A stretch of 64,000 bases of DNA from Lineolata rhizophorae (GCA_010093515.1 MU001693.1:67009-131008); one strand, 5' to 3'; counted from the first letter of the stretch, positions 1-11,802 are shown. Numbers and translations: made by a program. Notes: generated from the letters alone by a model not told the origin.

Positions 1-1025
1 AGTACGAACTGGCCAACATGCGAGCCTCCTGGATCGACTGCTTCCGCGGCGGCTGGAAGCCGTCTGGCAACCTGCGCCGCGTCGTGCTCGGCATGGCAAT
101 GCAGATGATGCAGCAGTGGACCGGCGTCAACTTTATCTGTGAGTAGCATGAGCACCCCGGCCAAGAAATAGGGAGAACGAGTACTAATCGACGCCTATCA
201 GTCTACTACGGTACCACCTTCTTCCAACAGGTCGGGCTGAGCAACTCGTTCGTCATCAGCATGATTACGACGGCCGTTAACGTCGGCTCGACGCCCATCT
301 CCTTCTGGACGGTGGAGAAGTTTGGTCGGCGCCCGCTGCTGATCTACGGCGCCCTCGGCATGCTGGTGTGCGAGTTCATCGTCGCCATCGTCGGCACCGC
401 CGCCCCTGGCTCCGACGCTGCCTCCACCTGCCTCATCGTCTTCGTCTGCATCTACATCTTCTTCTTCGCCTCCACCTGGGGTCCGGCCGCCTGGGTGGTC
501 ATCGGCGAGGTCTTCCCGCTGCCCATCCGTGCCAAGGGCGTCGCTCTCAGCACAGCGTCCAACTGGCTGTGGAACTTTGTAAGCGCTTCTTTTTTTTTTT
601 TCCCCCTTCCTTTCTCGCACTTAGTAGCGGGCGACGAAATGTTAATAACTAACCTTTTCCTTTCTTCTTCACCCCAGGTCATCGGCTACATCACGCCCTA
701 CATGGTGGATCCGGAGGAAGGCGACCTGGGCGCCAAGGTGTTCTTCGTCTGGGGCTCGACCTGCACGCTGTGCGTCATCTTCGCCTTCTTCCTCGTGCCC
801 GAGACCAAGGGCCTCTCGCTCGAGCAGGTCGACCGCATGCTCGAGGAGACGACGCCCATCCAGTCCTCCAAGTGGGTCCCCACCACCACCTACGCCGACG
901 AGGCCACCCTCCAGGACGTCGAGAAGATCACGGGAGCGCGCCATCACGAGGACGCCGTCACGACGGGCGCCGCCACCAAGACCGGCGTCGCGCAGGAGAC
1001 GGCCGAGAAGCCGGATACGGTGTAA
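1..1025 (+). CDS. MFS hexose/glucose transporter, 3' part (5' end outside window)
   Basis: This is a plasma-membrane sugar uptake protein of the major facilitator superfamily, sugar porter family. Exons are 1-138, 202-578 and 678-1025. Both introns have GT..AG ends, and the first has a CTAAT-like branch site near 183. The visible 286 codons begin in the middle loop. They carry the porter motif QQWTGVNFIFYYG (TM7), EKFGRRPLL after TM8, GEVFPLPIRAKG before TM10, and the hallmark PETKGLSLEQVDRML after TM12, followed by a short hydrophilic tail. These are the signatures of fungal glucose transporters of the HXT/RCO-3/HGT type; transport and sensor members cannot be told apart here. The first half of the protein, and so the start, lies outside the window. 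The next gene is convergent. Confidence 0.93.
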
Positions 1026-2195
1026 TTTTTTTCCTTGTTGTAGAGGGGGGATGGAGGGTGCGGTTATTGCCGCCTGGCGGACGGGTATGGGGAACTGCAT
1101 TGCATGCGTGGAACGCATACGACGTACTTCTTTGTAATGCGTGGTTTACTATTTTGTCGGTTCGCGGAAAGAAGTTTTCTTCTTTCCGTAGATCGCTATT
1201 TCTCTGTTCAGTATAATATATCCCCGTGTTCTGTGAGACGGTCAGCATTGGCGCTTGCCAGACTTGCGACGAGCCCGGCTGGCGGGCGGGTTGGTGTGGA
1301 GGAGCCCCCCGAACCTCGCGCATGCGACTTCGCTCCGCGGACCGCCCTAGCTCCTTCCGCCGCGGACTTGCCCCGCGCCGCAAATATCGGACATGCGCCC
1401 TGCGCCCAGCCCCTCTACCCCAATCGCACGTTATTTCCACATCGCCAAGCACAGCTCGCGCGATATTGCGCCAGCCCAACGTGCCCGACTCCTTTGCGCG
1501 CCTCGCGACGCGAAGCGGATTGTCATTCCGGACGCGAACGTCGCGCAAGGAACGCCCGCCGGGCGCCAGGGATGTTGCATTTGGATAACAGGGACCTACA
1601 TACATCCATGTGTAGACAGTATGAGTGGCCGTGCAGCCACGCCTGGACGGACCAGGCCAATCCCGGGCTGCCGCGCCGCTCCACAATTAATATACGGCCG
1701 GGACAGCTTGCCGGTCGCGTTGCGCCATGTGTGTGTAGCTGTACCTAGGTGAGCACGTAGTATGTAGTATAGTGCTGTTGAATAGCAGGGGTGCGTACGG
1801 CGGCGGCCCACTTTCGGGCAGGCTCGTCGAATCCTTTTGCAATCGGGGCACGGTGAGCTCACGATATGTCGTGGGTGGGGGATCTCTCTCCTCGGCGTTG
1901 ACTATCTCGGCGTCAAACGCACCGTTGAAAACAGACGCGAGCTGCGAACACGTGGATTATCTTTGTTCTAATTCGTTCGTGGCTCTCTTCTAGCTATTGC
2001 CGAGAGCGTACTTACTCTAACCTGCGACACGACACGCCTGCTCTTGAAAGGATATCTCCCTTGGACTCCAGGCATCTCTACCATATCTTTCAAACCCATC
2101 TTCCAGATCGCCCATCAATATTTCCAGAGGACCGCCTTCAACATATCCCAATTATTCTCCGAAATCCAAACGCTCCCCTTCCAGCAGCCAGTCCT
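1026..2195. other. Convergent intergenic spacer
   Basis: This 1.17 kb lies between the 3' ends of the transporter and the acyl-CoA synthetase. Its reading frames are short, arginine-rich and unspliceable into anything recognisable. I see no gene, RNA or element. Confidence 0.6.
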
Positions 2196-4221
2196 TTACA
2201 TCCTCGCGCCCGCCTTCCTCCTCGTCTCCTTCTCTTTATCCCTCAACAGGCGTCGCAAAATCTTCCCCGACGGACTCTTCGGCACCACGTCGATGAACTC
2301 GATCCCGCCCGCCAACCACTTGTGCTTCGCCTTGTGCTCCTCGACGTGCTTCGCAATCTTCCGCTTGATTACGGCATCGCTCTCCTCGAGGCCGACGCCG
2401 GGGCTCTTGACCACGAAGGCCTTGGGCACCTCGCCGGCCTTGTCGTCGGGCACGGGGATGACGGCGCAGTCGTTGACGAGCGGGCTGGTCAGCAGGTGGG
2501 CCTCGAGCTCGGCGGGCGCGACCTGCATGCCCTTGACCTTGATGAGCTCCTTGATGCGGTCGACGATGAAGATGTGCTCGTTGCCCGAGTGCGGGCACCG
2601 GCGGATCACGGCCTCGTCGCCCGTGCGCATGTAGCCGTCGACGAACGTCTCCTTTGTCGCGGCCGGGTTGTGCAGGTAGCCGAGCACGATCGAGGGCGCC
2701 TTGACGAGCAGCTCGCCCGGCTGGTCGTAGCCCGTGATCTCGTTGCCTTCGAAGTCGACGAGGCGGGCCTCAACGCTGGGGAGCAGCGAGCCAGAGGAGC
2801 CGAACCAGATGTCGGTCGAGGCAGTGCTGCAGACGACGGTGCTGGTCTCGGTGAGGCCTAGAAGAGTGCCATGTTAGATTGGCCAAATCCCTCTGATGAT
2901 ATGTTTGCTGGAACGAGCGTGGACTCACCGTAGCCCTGACGGATCTGCCATTTGGGGTACTGCGCCTGCAGCTCATCTGCCGTCTCTTGGCCCAGCGGCG
3001 CGGCGCCAGTGAAGATTGACTCCACGCAGCTTAGGTCAAACTTGTCCATCATAGCCTTGCTCTTCGTCATGAGGATGATGATGGGCGGGACCTAGACGTC
3101 CGATTAGTTAATATCACGCACATCAAACGCACCTCTCCGCGCTTATCGTTGGCAAGCTCACAATGTAGAGCGTGGCAATCCTGAACCTCTCAATCGTCTT
3201 TAGATATTGCTGGAAGTCAAACTTGGGCAGGACGATACAGCCATCTCCGCGGTAGGCGCCAACATGCGCAACCACGACGAGGCCGTAGATGTGGCTCAGG
3301 GGGAGCAGCCCGAGCAGCGTGTCTGTGTACTCGGACTGCGTACCGAACGGCATCTTGGTGTCCCGCCACGGCTTCTCGTAATACTTGATTTGCATGACGT
3401 TGGCGATCACGTTCCGATGCGCAATCATCACGCCTTTCTGCGCAGGCAAGCCGGGGTCAGTTCCGCGATGTAATTGAAGCCTTTGGAGTCACATCCTACC
3501 GGAAGCCCAGAGGTCCCACTCGAGTAACAGAGGAACGCGGTTTTCTTCGCGCCATCGCCTTCCTTCCAGTCCAGGTGCTCCAGCCTGTCGCACTTCATGC
3601 CCTCGGCGATCAATTGGTCCACCGTCTTGAACCCAGCTGGCGACTTCGCCCCTCCGATGGACTCCGGTGCCATTTCCAACATGTATACCCGGTTCTTCGG
3701 GATGCCGACCTTCTCCGCCGCCTCTAACGTCGCTTTCAATAACGGTACGCATGTAAAGACGCACTTTGCGCCCGAGTCCTTTAGCTGGTACGCCAGCTCG
3801 GGGACCGAGTACGCGGCGTTGGCTGGCGACTGGATGCCGCCGATGCGATGCGTGGCCCATGCCAGCGTCAAGGTGTCAATCTATCCGCGCCCGTCATTAG
3901 AAACCGCGCCTTTCCGTGCGACTCCAAAGTGCTCCAGCCTACCGTATTCAAGCTATAGACGCCGATGACCTTGTCGTACTCGCTGCCCTCGTTGACCTTC
4001 CAGCCGAGCTCCTGCGCCAGGCCGCGCGCGAGGAAGTCGACGCGGTCCTTGACGTCCAGCGCCGAGTACTCCTTGCCGGTGACGCCGCAGGTGAAGGGCG
4101 CCTTCGAGTAGCCCAGCGGGTGCCGGCCGTAGTGCTCGTCAAGTATGAAGTCGGCGATCGTGATGGTGTCGGGCGGGTCGTGGGGCAGCTCCGGGACCCA
4201 TGCTGGCGGGTAGAATGGCAT
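2196..4221 (-). CDS. 4-coumarate-CoA-ligase-like acyl-CoA synthetase (AMP-binding), probably peroxisomal
   Basis: ANL-superfamily adenylate-forming enzyme expected to activate an aromatic or fatty carboxylic acid to its CoA thioester through an acyl-AMP. Exons (minus strand) are 4221-3943, 3880-3500, 3437-3162, 3091-2929 and 2857-2196; the 62-71 nt introns are all GT..AG and the joined frame gives 586 aa. The start MPFYPPAWVPELP fits fungal 4CL-like proteins; an in-frame ATG at 4299 would add 26 residues. Core motifs: P-loop YSSGTSGLPKGV at about 212-223, split by intron 2; GYGLTET, completed across intron 4; the YMRTGDE hinge region; and the C-terminal PKSPSGKILRR, with catalytic Lys about residue 565. 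The protein ends in Ala-Arg-Met, which fits the PTS1 pattern [SAC][KRH][LM], so a peroxisomal location is inferred. No PKS or NRPS genes are nearby, so the substrate is unknown. Confidence 0.92.
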
Positions 4222-4710
4222 TGTCGCGCGCGACCCTGTCTGCAGCCTAACGTTGCACCGTGGACTCGGTAAGTAGCCGTCAAGGAAACGAATGCTCAAC
4301 GTAGCGCAAAGATGAAGAGGCAGACAACGATGGATGCTTTGGAATCCCGGCAGGTTATGTACAGTGGAATCGACCTTCGACCGAGGACCAATGCCGACCG
4401 CACGAGAACTCAGGTCCCGTTCTCGGCCTTAAGAAAGAGGAGCTGAAGGTTTGCCGAGGATGAGCCCTCTAACCGGGCGAGAAGCTCGGTCGCCGCACGG
4501 TCAAGAGGGCGTCGCTGACGTTGGCTGATTGGACCGTGTCGCGCTCTAATCTGCGGGGTGCGTTAACTCAACACACACCCCCCCCCCAGCCCCCGCAAGC
4601 GCACTATCCCCAAACGGCAAGAGGGCACAGTTTATGATGCCAAGTGCGCCCGCAATCCGATCGTCTCGTGGAGTTTTTGCGATGTAGACGTATCGCCCCC
4701 AAAACCGAGG

Positions 4711-5022
4711 GTTGCGAAACCGCGATGCCCCTGAACATCAAACCACAAAGGAGGACATGCGCATAGAACAGCTGATGAAGCCATTGCTAGCACCATGCGA
4801 TTCTATATGGCGCCACTTTGACATAGGGCTACGAAAATGCAAAGCCACTGAACATCATCAAAATACCAAAGAGAAAGTGTTCAGCGCGATTGGTTGAGCC
4901 TTTTCTGGCGCCACGCGATGCAGACAGTCGCTTATGGCTACGAAAGTGTGATGCCCCTGAAGGTGAAACTACGAAGGGACAACGTGTACATAGCGCAATC
5001 GAGTAGGCCATCTCTGGCGCCA
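4711..5022. repeat. Degenerate tandem triplicate, ~100-117 bp period
   Basis: Three diverged copies are visible by eye. Each has a CGAAA..GCC.CTGAA head (CTGA at 4731, 4848 and 4957) and an exact TGGCGCCA near its end (4808, 4906 and 5015). The copies differ by many substitutions and small indels, so the duplication looks old. No open frame is kept through the copies. Confidence 0.6.
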
Positions 5023-6469
5023 TACTATGTCATCGTCAGCTGTGTCACTCTACGGCCGAGGAGTTTCGGACCGGCCCTATTCGCTTATTGCGTTCACCGT
5101 AGTAGCCCTTCATAGCCTACTGCGTAGCTCAGCAGCGGCCTCGAAGATCAAGGTTGCAACAATGAAGGCATTCCATACGCACGCTACGCAGTCCTTGGTG
5201 CACCTCGCGCACCTCGAGGACTTCGCCACCAAGCTCCACACGGATGGCGCCGCGATGACGGCGAGATGAATTGCATGTCGCCATACAGAAGCCCTCTGCG
5301 CCGACGAGCGCTCCACCACGTATTGTCCGCCCCAAAACCGCGCGGATGCCGAGTGTTCCCCCACACCAATCTGCTGCCCTGTCCGCGCTGATGACATTCC
5401 GTAGCGCCGTCCCATCGCTGCGCTCGGCGCGGCTGCAGCATCCCGACCGCGTACTCCGTACTGCGCCAGGGACTCGGCGGACAAACGAATTGCGCCGGGC
5501 GCCGGCAGCGGCAGTGGTGTTGGTTGGCGCGCACGCCGTCAGGACTCTGCAGTCGCCCGGTGGCGCCCCGGTCCTCGAACGGTGGCTCGCGTAGACGGTG
5601 GCTCGACCTCAAGTCCTTGGGTGCGCACAGTGGGCTGTCTCGACGTCACTCGTTGCCCGTGTCTGTCGACCGCATGGCGCCGGCCCACGATGTAGATGTC
5701 GCCATGAATTCCGCCGTTGCTAGTCAGCCTCCAATTGAGGGACTCGAGATCCTTCCAATTTGATCCTACCGCCATTCGCTTCATCAGCACTCGTTGTCCT
5801 CTGGGTGCGAAGGTGTGGCTTGCCATTTTGTCTCGCCGCCAGTCGTTATCGTATCCCCAGTGAGGGGCGCAATTTTTGCTTCGTGGACAGTTGCATCCAC
5901 TTACACCCTGTTTCCTGCCCATCTGCCCCGTGCTCTGTACGATCCTCGAAGCTCCCCGGTGTTCGAGAACCGTGTCTCCGCCAGGCGCTTCACTCCCACG
6001 CCTAACTGTGTGGATGGTCCGCCGATCGAGCTGGATATCGTCAGCGTTACCCGGGTCAATTGTATTCCTGTGTCCCAACAGTCTGGAAGGCAAAATCCGG
6101 TGACCCATCTCGGAAAGGTGGGAGTCATCGCCGTCCAAGGCCACGGCGCGCGCAGGTAGCTGTTCACCCCGTTGGAAAGGAACTGGAATTGCTGGTACCG
6201 GCTGCGCGGGACAATCCGTTGTGTTGGCGCCACCTGACCTTCACGTCCACCACGCCGCTGGCAATGATAACCGTTGTAGCAAATGCCACTCGCTTGGGAA
6301 ATTGCCTCCTGGAAAACAACTGAACTTGCCGCTAGGGGAAAACGCGCTAGGGTGCCGAGCTGACGGAGGCCATCGTCGCCTTCACGACTGAAGGCTAGAT
6401 CACTGCGCACCATGTTAGCTGCCAGGACTCGTTGAGGATTGGAGCTGTTTGCTCTTTGGCACGTGGGCA

Positions 6470-6775
6470 CAACTCACGATCTTGCTGTTGTGACTGTTCA
6501 ATTGGCTCCAACACATACGGCGCGGAACGCGGCTTGTTGAAGGTTCGGGGCGGACAACTCACGGCCTTGCCACCGGGCAGCAATTCAGTCTCCCACCATA
6601 TTCCTGTCACACGGGACGCGCCGCCGTTCATGCGTGGCCGCTTGTTAGGAAGTTGTGACGCACAACTCACGATCTTACCGCCAAGTGGCAGTTCAGTTGG
6701 GCCCCTACACCTCCCGTGTGCAGGTCGCTTGCCCCCATCGTGCAGGGCAACTTGTTAGGAAGTACCAAACATAAA
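6470..6775. repeat. Second degenerate tandem triplicate, ~85-108 bp period
   Basis: The block CAACTCACGRYCTTRCC recurs at about 6470, 6555 and 6663. In copies 2 and 3 it is followed by a GGCAG(C)..TTCAGT stretch, and those two copies end in CTTGTTAGGAAGT. Copy 1 is shorter and ends in a diverged CTTGTTGAAGGT. The unit is not obviously the same as that of the 4.7 kb block. Confidence 0.55.
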
Positions 6776-6954
6776 GTCAGGCCATCACCTTGGCCTTCTC
6801 GCGGGTACAAATCTGGCACGAGCACCCCACACCGTTGACTCTGGTACCGCACCACTGAAACGGAGCTGCAGGTATATCTGCAAGTATAGTGGGGTGTTTT
6901 CAGACCTCTACCACGGGTAAATATACAACTCAACCAAGGGCTCTTCTCATACTT

Positions 6955-7040
6955 CACGCCTTACCCTCATGCCTCTCACACTTCTCACCTCTCATACCTT
7001 TCACGCCTCTCACATCTCTTACGCTTCCTACCTCTCAAGT
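6955..7040. repeat. Pyrimidine-rich imperfect ~10-mer repeat
   Basis: The + strand reads as repeated CTCAC/CTCTCA/CTTAC units (consensus near CACCTCTCAT), giving a strong C+T strand bias about 430 nt upstream of a TATA box. It is probably simple-sequence expansion in promoter DNA. Confidence 0.5.
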
Positions 7041-7468
7041 TTTCACCGTCCTGGCTTCTCAGGCTCCTCGAGGCCCTAAGCCTCTGAAAACTTTCTATCT
7101 TCTCGAGTTTGCGTCTCTCAAGCCTCCCACGTTTATCGCGCCCGTCAGTTCGCGCGTTTCTCGCCTCCACGCCCCTTCCCCGGGTGAGACCCTCCTCATC
7201 CTTGTCGTGCCTCCCCCGTGCCCCACCCCCAGGACCCCCTTCACCTTGCGACGGCCCTAACGACAATCGCCACCGGCACGTTGGGCTAGGCTACCGCAGC
7301 GCCGGGAACCACGTGAACGGTACCCGTCCTGCAGGGACCTGTGATAGGGCGAGCTAGCAGCCCAACGGGGCGGCGCCTGCCGTTTCTTGCAGCGGCAAGA
7401 TTCACTGCGGCCCGCACTGTTGGCGCCACCCACTCTGTCGGGTCCGCTGCCGCCCACACAGCTGGGGG

Positions 7469-7476
7469 TATAAAAA
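7469..7476 (+). promoter_or_regulatory. TATA box of the dioxygenase gene
   Basis: GGGGTATAAAAACTG lies just upstream of a CT-rich stretch that starts an ATG-free spliced leader. This position and the lack of any ATG in the two inferred leader exons fit a real core promoter. Confidence 0.6.
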
Positions 7477-7489
7477 CTGCCCGCCCCCG

Positions 7490-8671
7490 CCCCTCCATCT
7501 CTCTTCTTTTCCACCACGCCACCAACCTCTTGCTTACGTGGAGCAGCGCACAACTTCGACGCCTCGAGTTCTTTGGCTGTCTTCTGCTCCCTTCCCGTGA
7601 TAGAGGTGATTTCTGCTTTCTTTTGCCTCCAGCGTCCATCGCTACGGTAAGTCTCCATCACACGTCCCGCCTCAACATGAAGAAGCATCAGACGGTGGCG
7701 CGCACCACCTCAAGTGGACGCAGCACAAGACGGTTGCACATTCTACTGCAAGCACAAGAAGCAATTCGCGGTTGAGCGCGCCATCGCGTCGCTGGATGGC
7801 AACTGTGGCAAACGATCGCGAGTTGTTATGGCTGTCTCGCCCATTCGACACATGCTAACACGCGTCTCGCAGCTTCTTCCGGCGGTGAAGAATTTCAAGC
7901 CTTCCGAGTTCCGTCTCCCATTCGTGCTTGCATTGGTAAGTCATCAACCAAACACGCTATTCGCGTTCAAGGCTTTACTAGTTCTGTCTGCAAAACGCGT
8001 GATTTCAAGTCGGCTTCGGCAACTCGTCTTTGACAGGATGTATCGCCTATTGCATAACTTGGTGTGACTTATACGATAGCTTCATCTCATGTTTTATTCA
8101 TGTTCTCTCCCTGTCTAAGTTATTCTTGGTCATGAACCTGTTGTTATGTTGTTGTTTCCATCGTCTCTTAAACTTCAATCGAGGGCCAAAGGCCCGACCT
8201 CGTCTCTTAAACTTCAAAATGTTTACGCCATTCCAACCTATCTGCCCAAACATGTCTTACCTTCATACCTATCATGGTGGAAAGCATACGCCGTATGGGT
8301 TGCTTCTCACATTTTAGTTTTCTTTTAACTTACTCGTTACACTCTCCTGTTTTTTGCGTCGTGTTCTATACTATGGCTTGTGGTATTTACGTATATCTTG
8401 CGCTATGCTTTTGTTATATCGACTTATTGAAACTTGCCGGCTCGCAAGTTGAGCATGGTTATACCACGTTGTTTTCTAGTCCTATTTTATCTCTGCTGTG
8501 TCTTCTATAGCTTGCGATATAGTGTTTTTGTTGTTGTTGTTAGCCTGATTTGGCTTTTTGATTATTTAGTGCTATGTTACCTTGCCAGTCTTGCCCTGTT
8601 TGAACATGATGACCATTATTCTAGCCTGAACATATTACTAACACATGAATAGTCTACATCAGGACGGCAGC
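7490..8671 (+). promoter_or_regulatory. 5' leader with two introns (226 and 717 nt) before the dioxygenase start
   Basis: Inferred leader exons are about 7490-7646, 7873-7935 and 8653-8671. Intron 1 (7647-7872) runs from GTAAGT to a TGCTAACAC branch site and CGCAG. Intron 2 (7936-8652) runs from GTAAGT to TACTAACACATGAATAG. Neither of the first two exons contains an ATG, whereas the introns contain many. The 717 nt intron is T-rich and very long for this genome, and it could carry regulatory sequence. Transcription start and splicing are inferred from sequence only. Confidence 0.6.
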
Positions 8672-11600
8672 ATGTCGCAGGCTCAAGGATACGAAACAAA
8701 CCAGATTCCCCGCCCGCGTGCTACGGCTATCTCGGACCCTCTTCACCCTGACTACGACGAGAACGCTTATCTTGCGGAGTTGGACGCACTTTGGAGATAT
8801 GCCTCTCAACCATCTCCTCAGGCTCTTAGCGGCGGATACAATCCCATGCCAAACATGGCTCCACAAAATGGAGCCCAACACATTATGCCTTTACCGTCAC
8901 TTCCTGCTCAACAGGGATCCTCTCAGCCACCTCCACCTCCTCAACATCTCTCTTCGTCGCCCGAGGGCCGTCAAGACAATCTCGCGAACTCGGAACGTCG
9001 CTCGTTCGTCGAAGATAGTGACAGCCCTCTATCCAGCCCCCCGTCTCTCCCAAGCAGTCCTCAGAGTGACATTCTTGGTTTAATCTCGCGGGAACATAAT
9101 GACAGGCCGGATGATACCATGGAAGCACAAGGGCCGAACGATGGTCCTACGTCTGCCTCCGAAGTGCAGGATACCCATCGTGAACTTGAAAATGCGGCGG
9201 CAACTCCTAGCACTCTGGCGGGCTCTTCTGGGATCAACAACCTTCATGGCGACAAAGAACCTCTTCCTCTTTCTGGGCCTATGCATGCTTCTGGGACACT
9301 GCCCATACTTCAGGCTCCACCACAGGCAAGTGAAGGAATCATCCGTAATTGGACACGTTTTCACCATAACAATGCTGTTACATTGCCCACAACTATACAA
9401 CCGTCTCAGTTACATAACTACGACTTTGCTCCTTTATCTCCCTCTCCGTTATATAGTACAGTTTTACACTCACAGTTCCATTTCCAGGGACCTCCATCTG
9501 CTCTTGAACCGGTGGCATCTTCAAATGCCAATGCGGAAAACGCAACGCGGAAACGCGGCCGCCCTAGGAAGTCGGCTTTGCTACCTTCTGGTCTCCTGGA
9601 AGCCACCTCGGCGAATGATCAGTCCAGTCCTGCTCCAGAGTCCCAACCCGCTGCGAAGAAGCAGAAGACGCTCAAAATTCAAGAGCCAGAGAATGAGAGA
9701 CCGGCGCCTAGAGGCGAACCGCTTGTTTGGGCCGACGACAGGACCGCACTGTGCGAGTCATTGCCCTACTTCCGCGCTTACCAGGGGGCATGCTATTCCA
9801 ATGAATGCCGAAGCAAGTCATTCTTGTTCGACAAGTACTCCCACAGTCGTGATATCATCACAGACAAGGTGGTGTTGGCTCGCGCTGGAGGTGGCATGTC
9901 CAGGAAGTCATTGGCTGACGAGATGGAGCAATCGAAGGACCAAGAAAACTCCTCCCACGTTCGGTCTACCATTAACTCCATGGAGCTATATGTCCCGGTT
10001 GTGATCATTTTCGGGAATGAAAACTCGAAAATCAAGAGTAAAATGCCACATATATACAATGTGGGGGACTTTTTTAAAATCACCCATGTCTGGTATGAGA
10101 AGTCTGACGGCCTCATCGTCATTCGATTTCGGTTTGAAAAGTTGGATCACAAATGCCCTGGCTGGTGGCATCCTCAAGACCAGGAGTCATCTCAACTAGG
10201 AGCATATGGTCCAATTCACAACCAGACTTGCACCTGCTGCGGTCATTCCTCTCCGCAGGTCTACAAGCAGTATTGGATATGCTTGAATCATGCCTGCGAG
10301 CAGTTCTGGAAGCCAGGCGACAATAATTCGCCCCATATCGCCGAAGATTCACTGGAATACGATGAACGCTTCTTGCACGCATTCACTCCGTGGCCTAGCT
10401 CAATCGCGCCGTATCCACTACGCCCGGCGCTGATGCCACTTGAAGAATATCACAATATCAGGAGTGATGAATCTGAGAATGCGATCAAGGGAATCGTCTG
10501 CCCTAAGTGCGGCAGGTGTACAGGACGAGGCGAATTCTACGGTCTGGTTTGTGGAAATCCGAATTGCGATTTCACCTATAAAGCCCCAAAGGAGGTTATT
10601 CCGCCGATCGCCTTGCACGATCGACTGAAGCCGCGTACGAGTGGTTTCGCCATTCATTTCAGTGATTGGTGGGACTCCCATATACGGCTTCAGGTCACGC
10701 TAGCGAACAACTACCGAACTCATCGGTACGATATCCCGGGGATCGGATCCGTTTTCCACATGATGGCGAACAAGGTTGTGAACGAAGAAAAGGGCGGCCC
10801 AGATGACATGTTCGTTGAACTCCAAGAAAAAGTTGAAAGTCTCGGTCTCGAGCGGCGTTACCTCAAAGAAGGTAAACTGAACCACCGGACCAATCACTTT
10901 TCAATGAATTTTGTAAGTTTCGATCATCTTGTAACTTCTTTCATATCATATGCTGACTTGCTTTGTTAGGGAATGCCGTATAAATACGTGGCAAAAAACC
11001 CCAGCAAGAGCTTCGAGGAAGCCCCGGACGCGGTAAGGGAAACGCGGTCACGAATGGAGTGGGCTTGCCGACAATGCCTCGGCAACGGTTGGGATGGCAC
11101 CAACCACCACGGGTTCAACGAACTCCTCTGCGTTGGATACCACGGGAAAAATAAGATGGACGTAAGTTTTGAAGTCCCAGGAGAACCTGGCAGAACCGAT
11201 AGTTATGAATTTCTCTTGCAGTACCACGACGACGGAGAGAAAGGCCTCGGCCCCGTCGTTGCGGCCTTGTCCATCGGCTACCCGGCGGATATGCGGTTCC
11301 GGCTGAAATCCAAGCATTTCACCGGAAGGATGAGGCAGGGGAACCTGTTGCTGGAGCCGCCGATCTTGGACTGGGCTTGCCAGAACGCCGAGTTCAGAAA
11401 GGCGGCCCTGAGCGAGTTGGCGCAGGTCGAGGGCTCGGAAGCGCGCTCCCAAAAAATCGGGGGGATTGAAGCGCAGCTCAAAGCTCGCACGAAGGGGAGG
11501 CTCGGCAAAGACATTCTAACAATGTCGCTCAATCACGGCGACATAATGATTATGTCGGGAGCTGCGATCCAGGAATATATCGAGGTGCGTTTCTCTTATT

Positions 11601-11802
11601 TGGCACCTCGGAAATCGAATCGTTATGCTGACTCTGTTCCCAACAGCACACCGTGGTTCCCTTGGGCAGAAAGCGGTTTGCCCTTACCTGCCGCTACATC
11701 GACCCCTCCTCCGTCGACAAAGACCACCAACCGCCGTACGCCGTCGAAGAAGACAAGATCAAGTACGACGGACGTGCGCTCGCACAGCCCTCCTCGGAGT
11801 AA
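8672..11802 (+). CDS. AlkB-like 2-oxoglutarate/Fe(II) dioxygenase with AT-hook and Cys-rich modules
   Basis: Probable nuclear nucleic-acid oxygenase. Coding exons are 8672-10912, 10970-11161, 11222-11584 and 11647-11802, joining in frame to 983 aa. An in-frame ATG at 8645 falls inside the leader intron (acceptor at 8651-8652), so 8672 is preferred. Order: a long disordered Ser/Pro/Gln-rich N-terminus; an AT-hook RKRGRPRKS near residue 293; a Cys cluster TCTCCGHSS near 518; a zinc-ribbon-like CPKCGRC..CGNPNC near 610-632; then the oxygenase fold. Iron ligands appear as H813-x-D815 (YHDDGE) and H933 (EHTVVP). R942..R948 in RFALTCR matches the AlkB RxNxTxR signature except for Ala at the Asn position. 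The catalytic set is complete, so activity is expected. The AT-hook suggests an AT-rich DNA target. Whether the substrate is DNA or RNA, and repair or demethylation, cannot be read from sequence. Confidence 0.85.

Larger units (their letters stand above)
4222..7468. other. Gene-free spacer with degenerate tandem repeats
   Basis: About 3.2 kb between two divergently transcribed genes. It has many medium ORFs on both strands (for example 5539-6144 minus and 5901-6470 minus) with no recognisable motif and no sensible codon bias. It contains the two repeat blocks listed separately and a C-run near 4577. It presumably holds the promoters of the synthetase (left) and the dioxygenase (right). Confidence 0.55.

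Noticed and set aside
8645-8671. Upstream in-frame ATG of the dioxygenase
   Set aside because: It lies within TACTAACACATGAATAG, the branch-acceptor end of the leader intron, so it would be spliced out.
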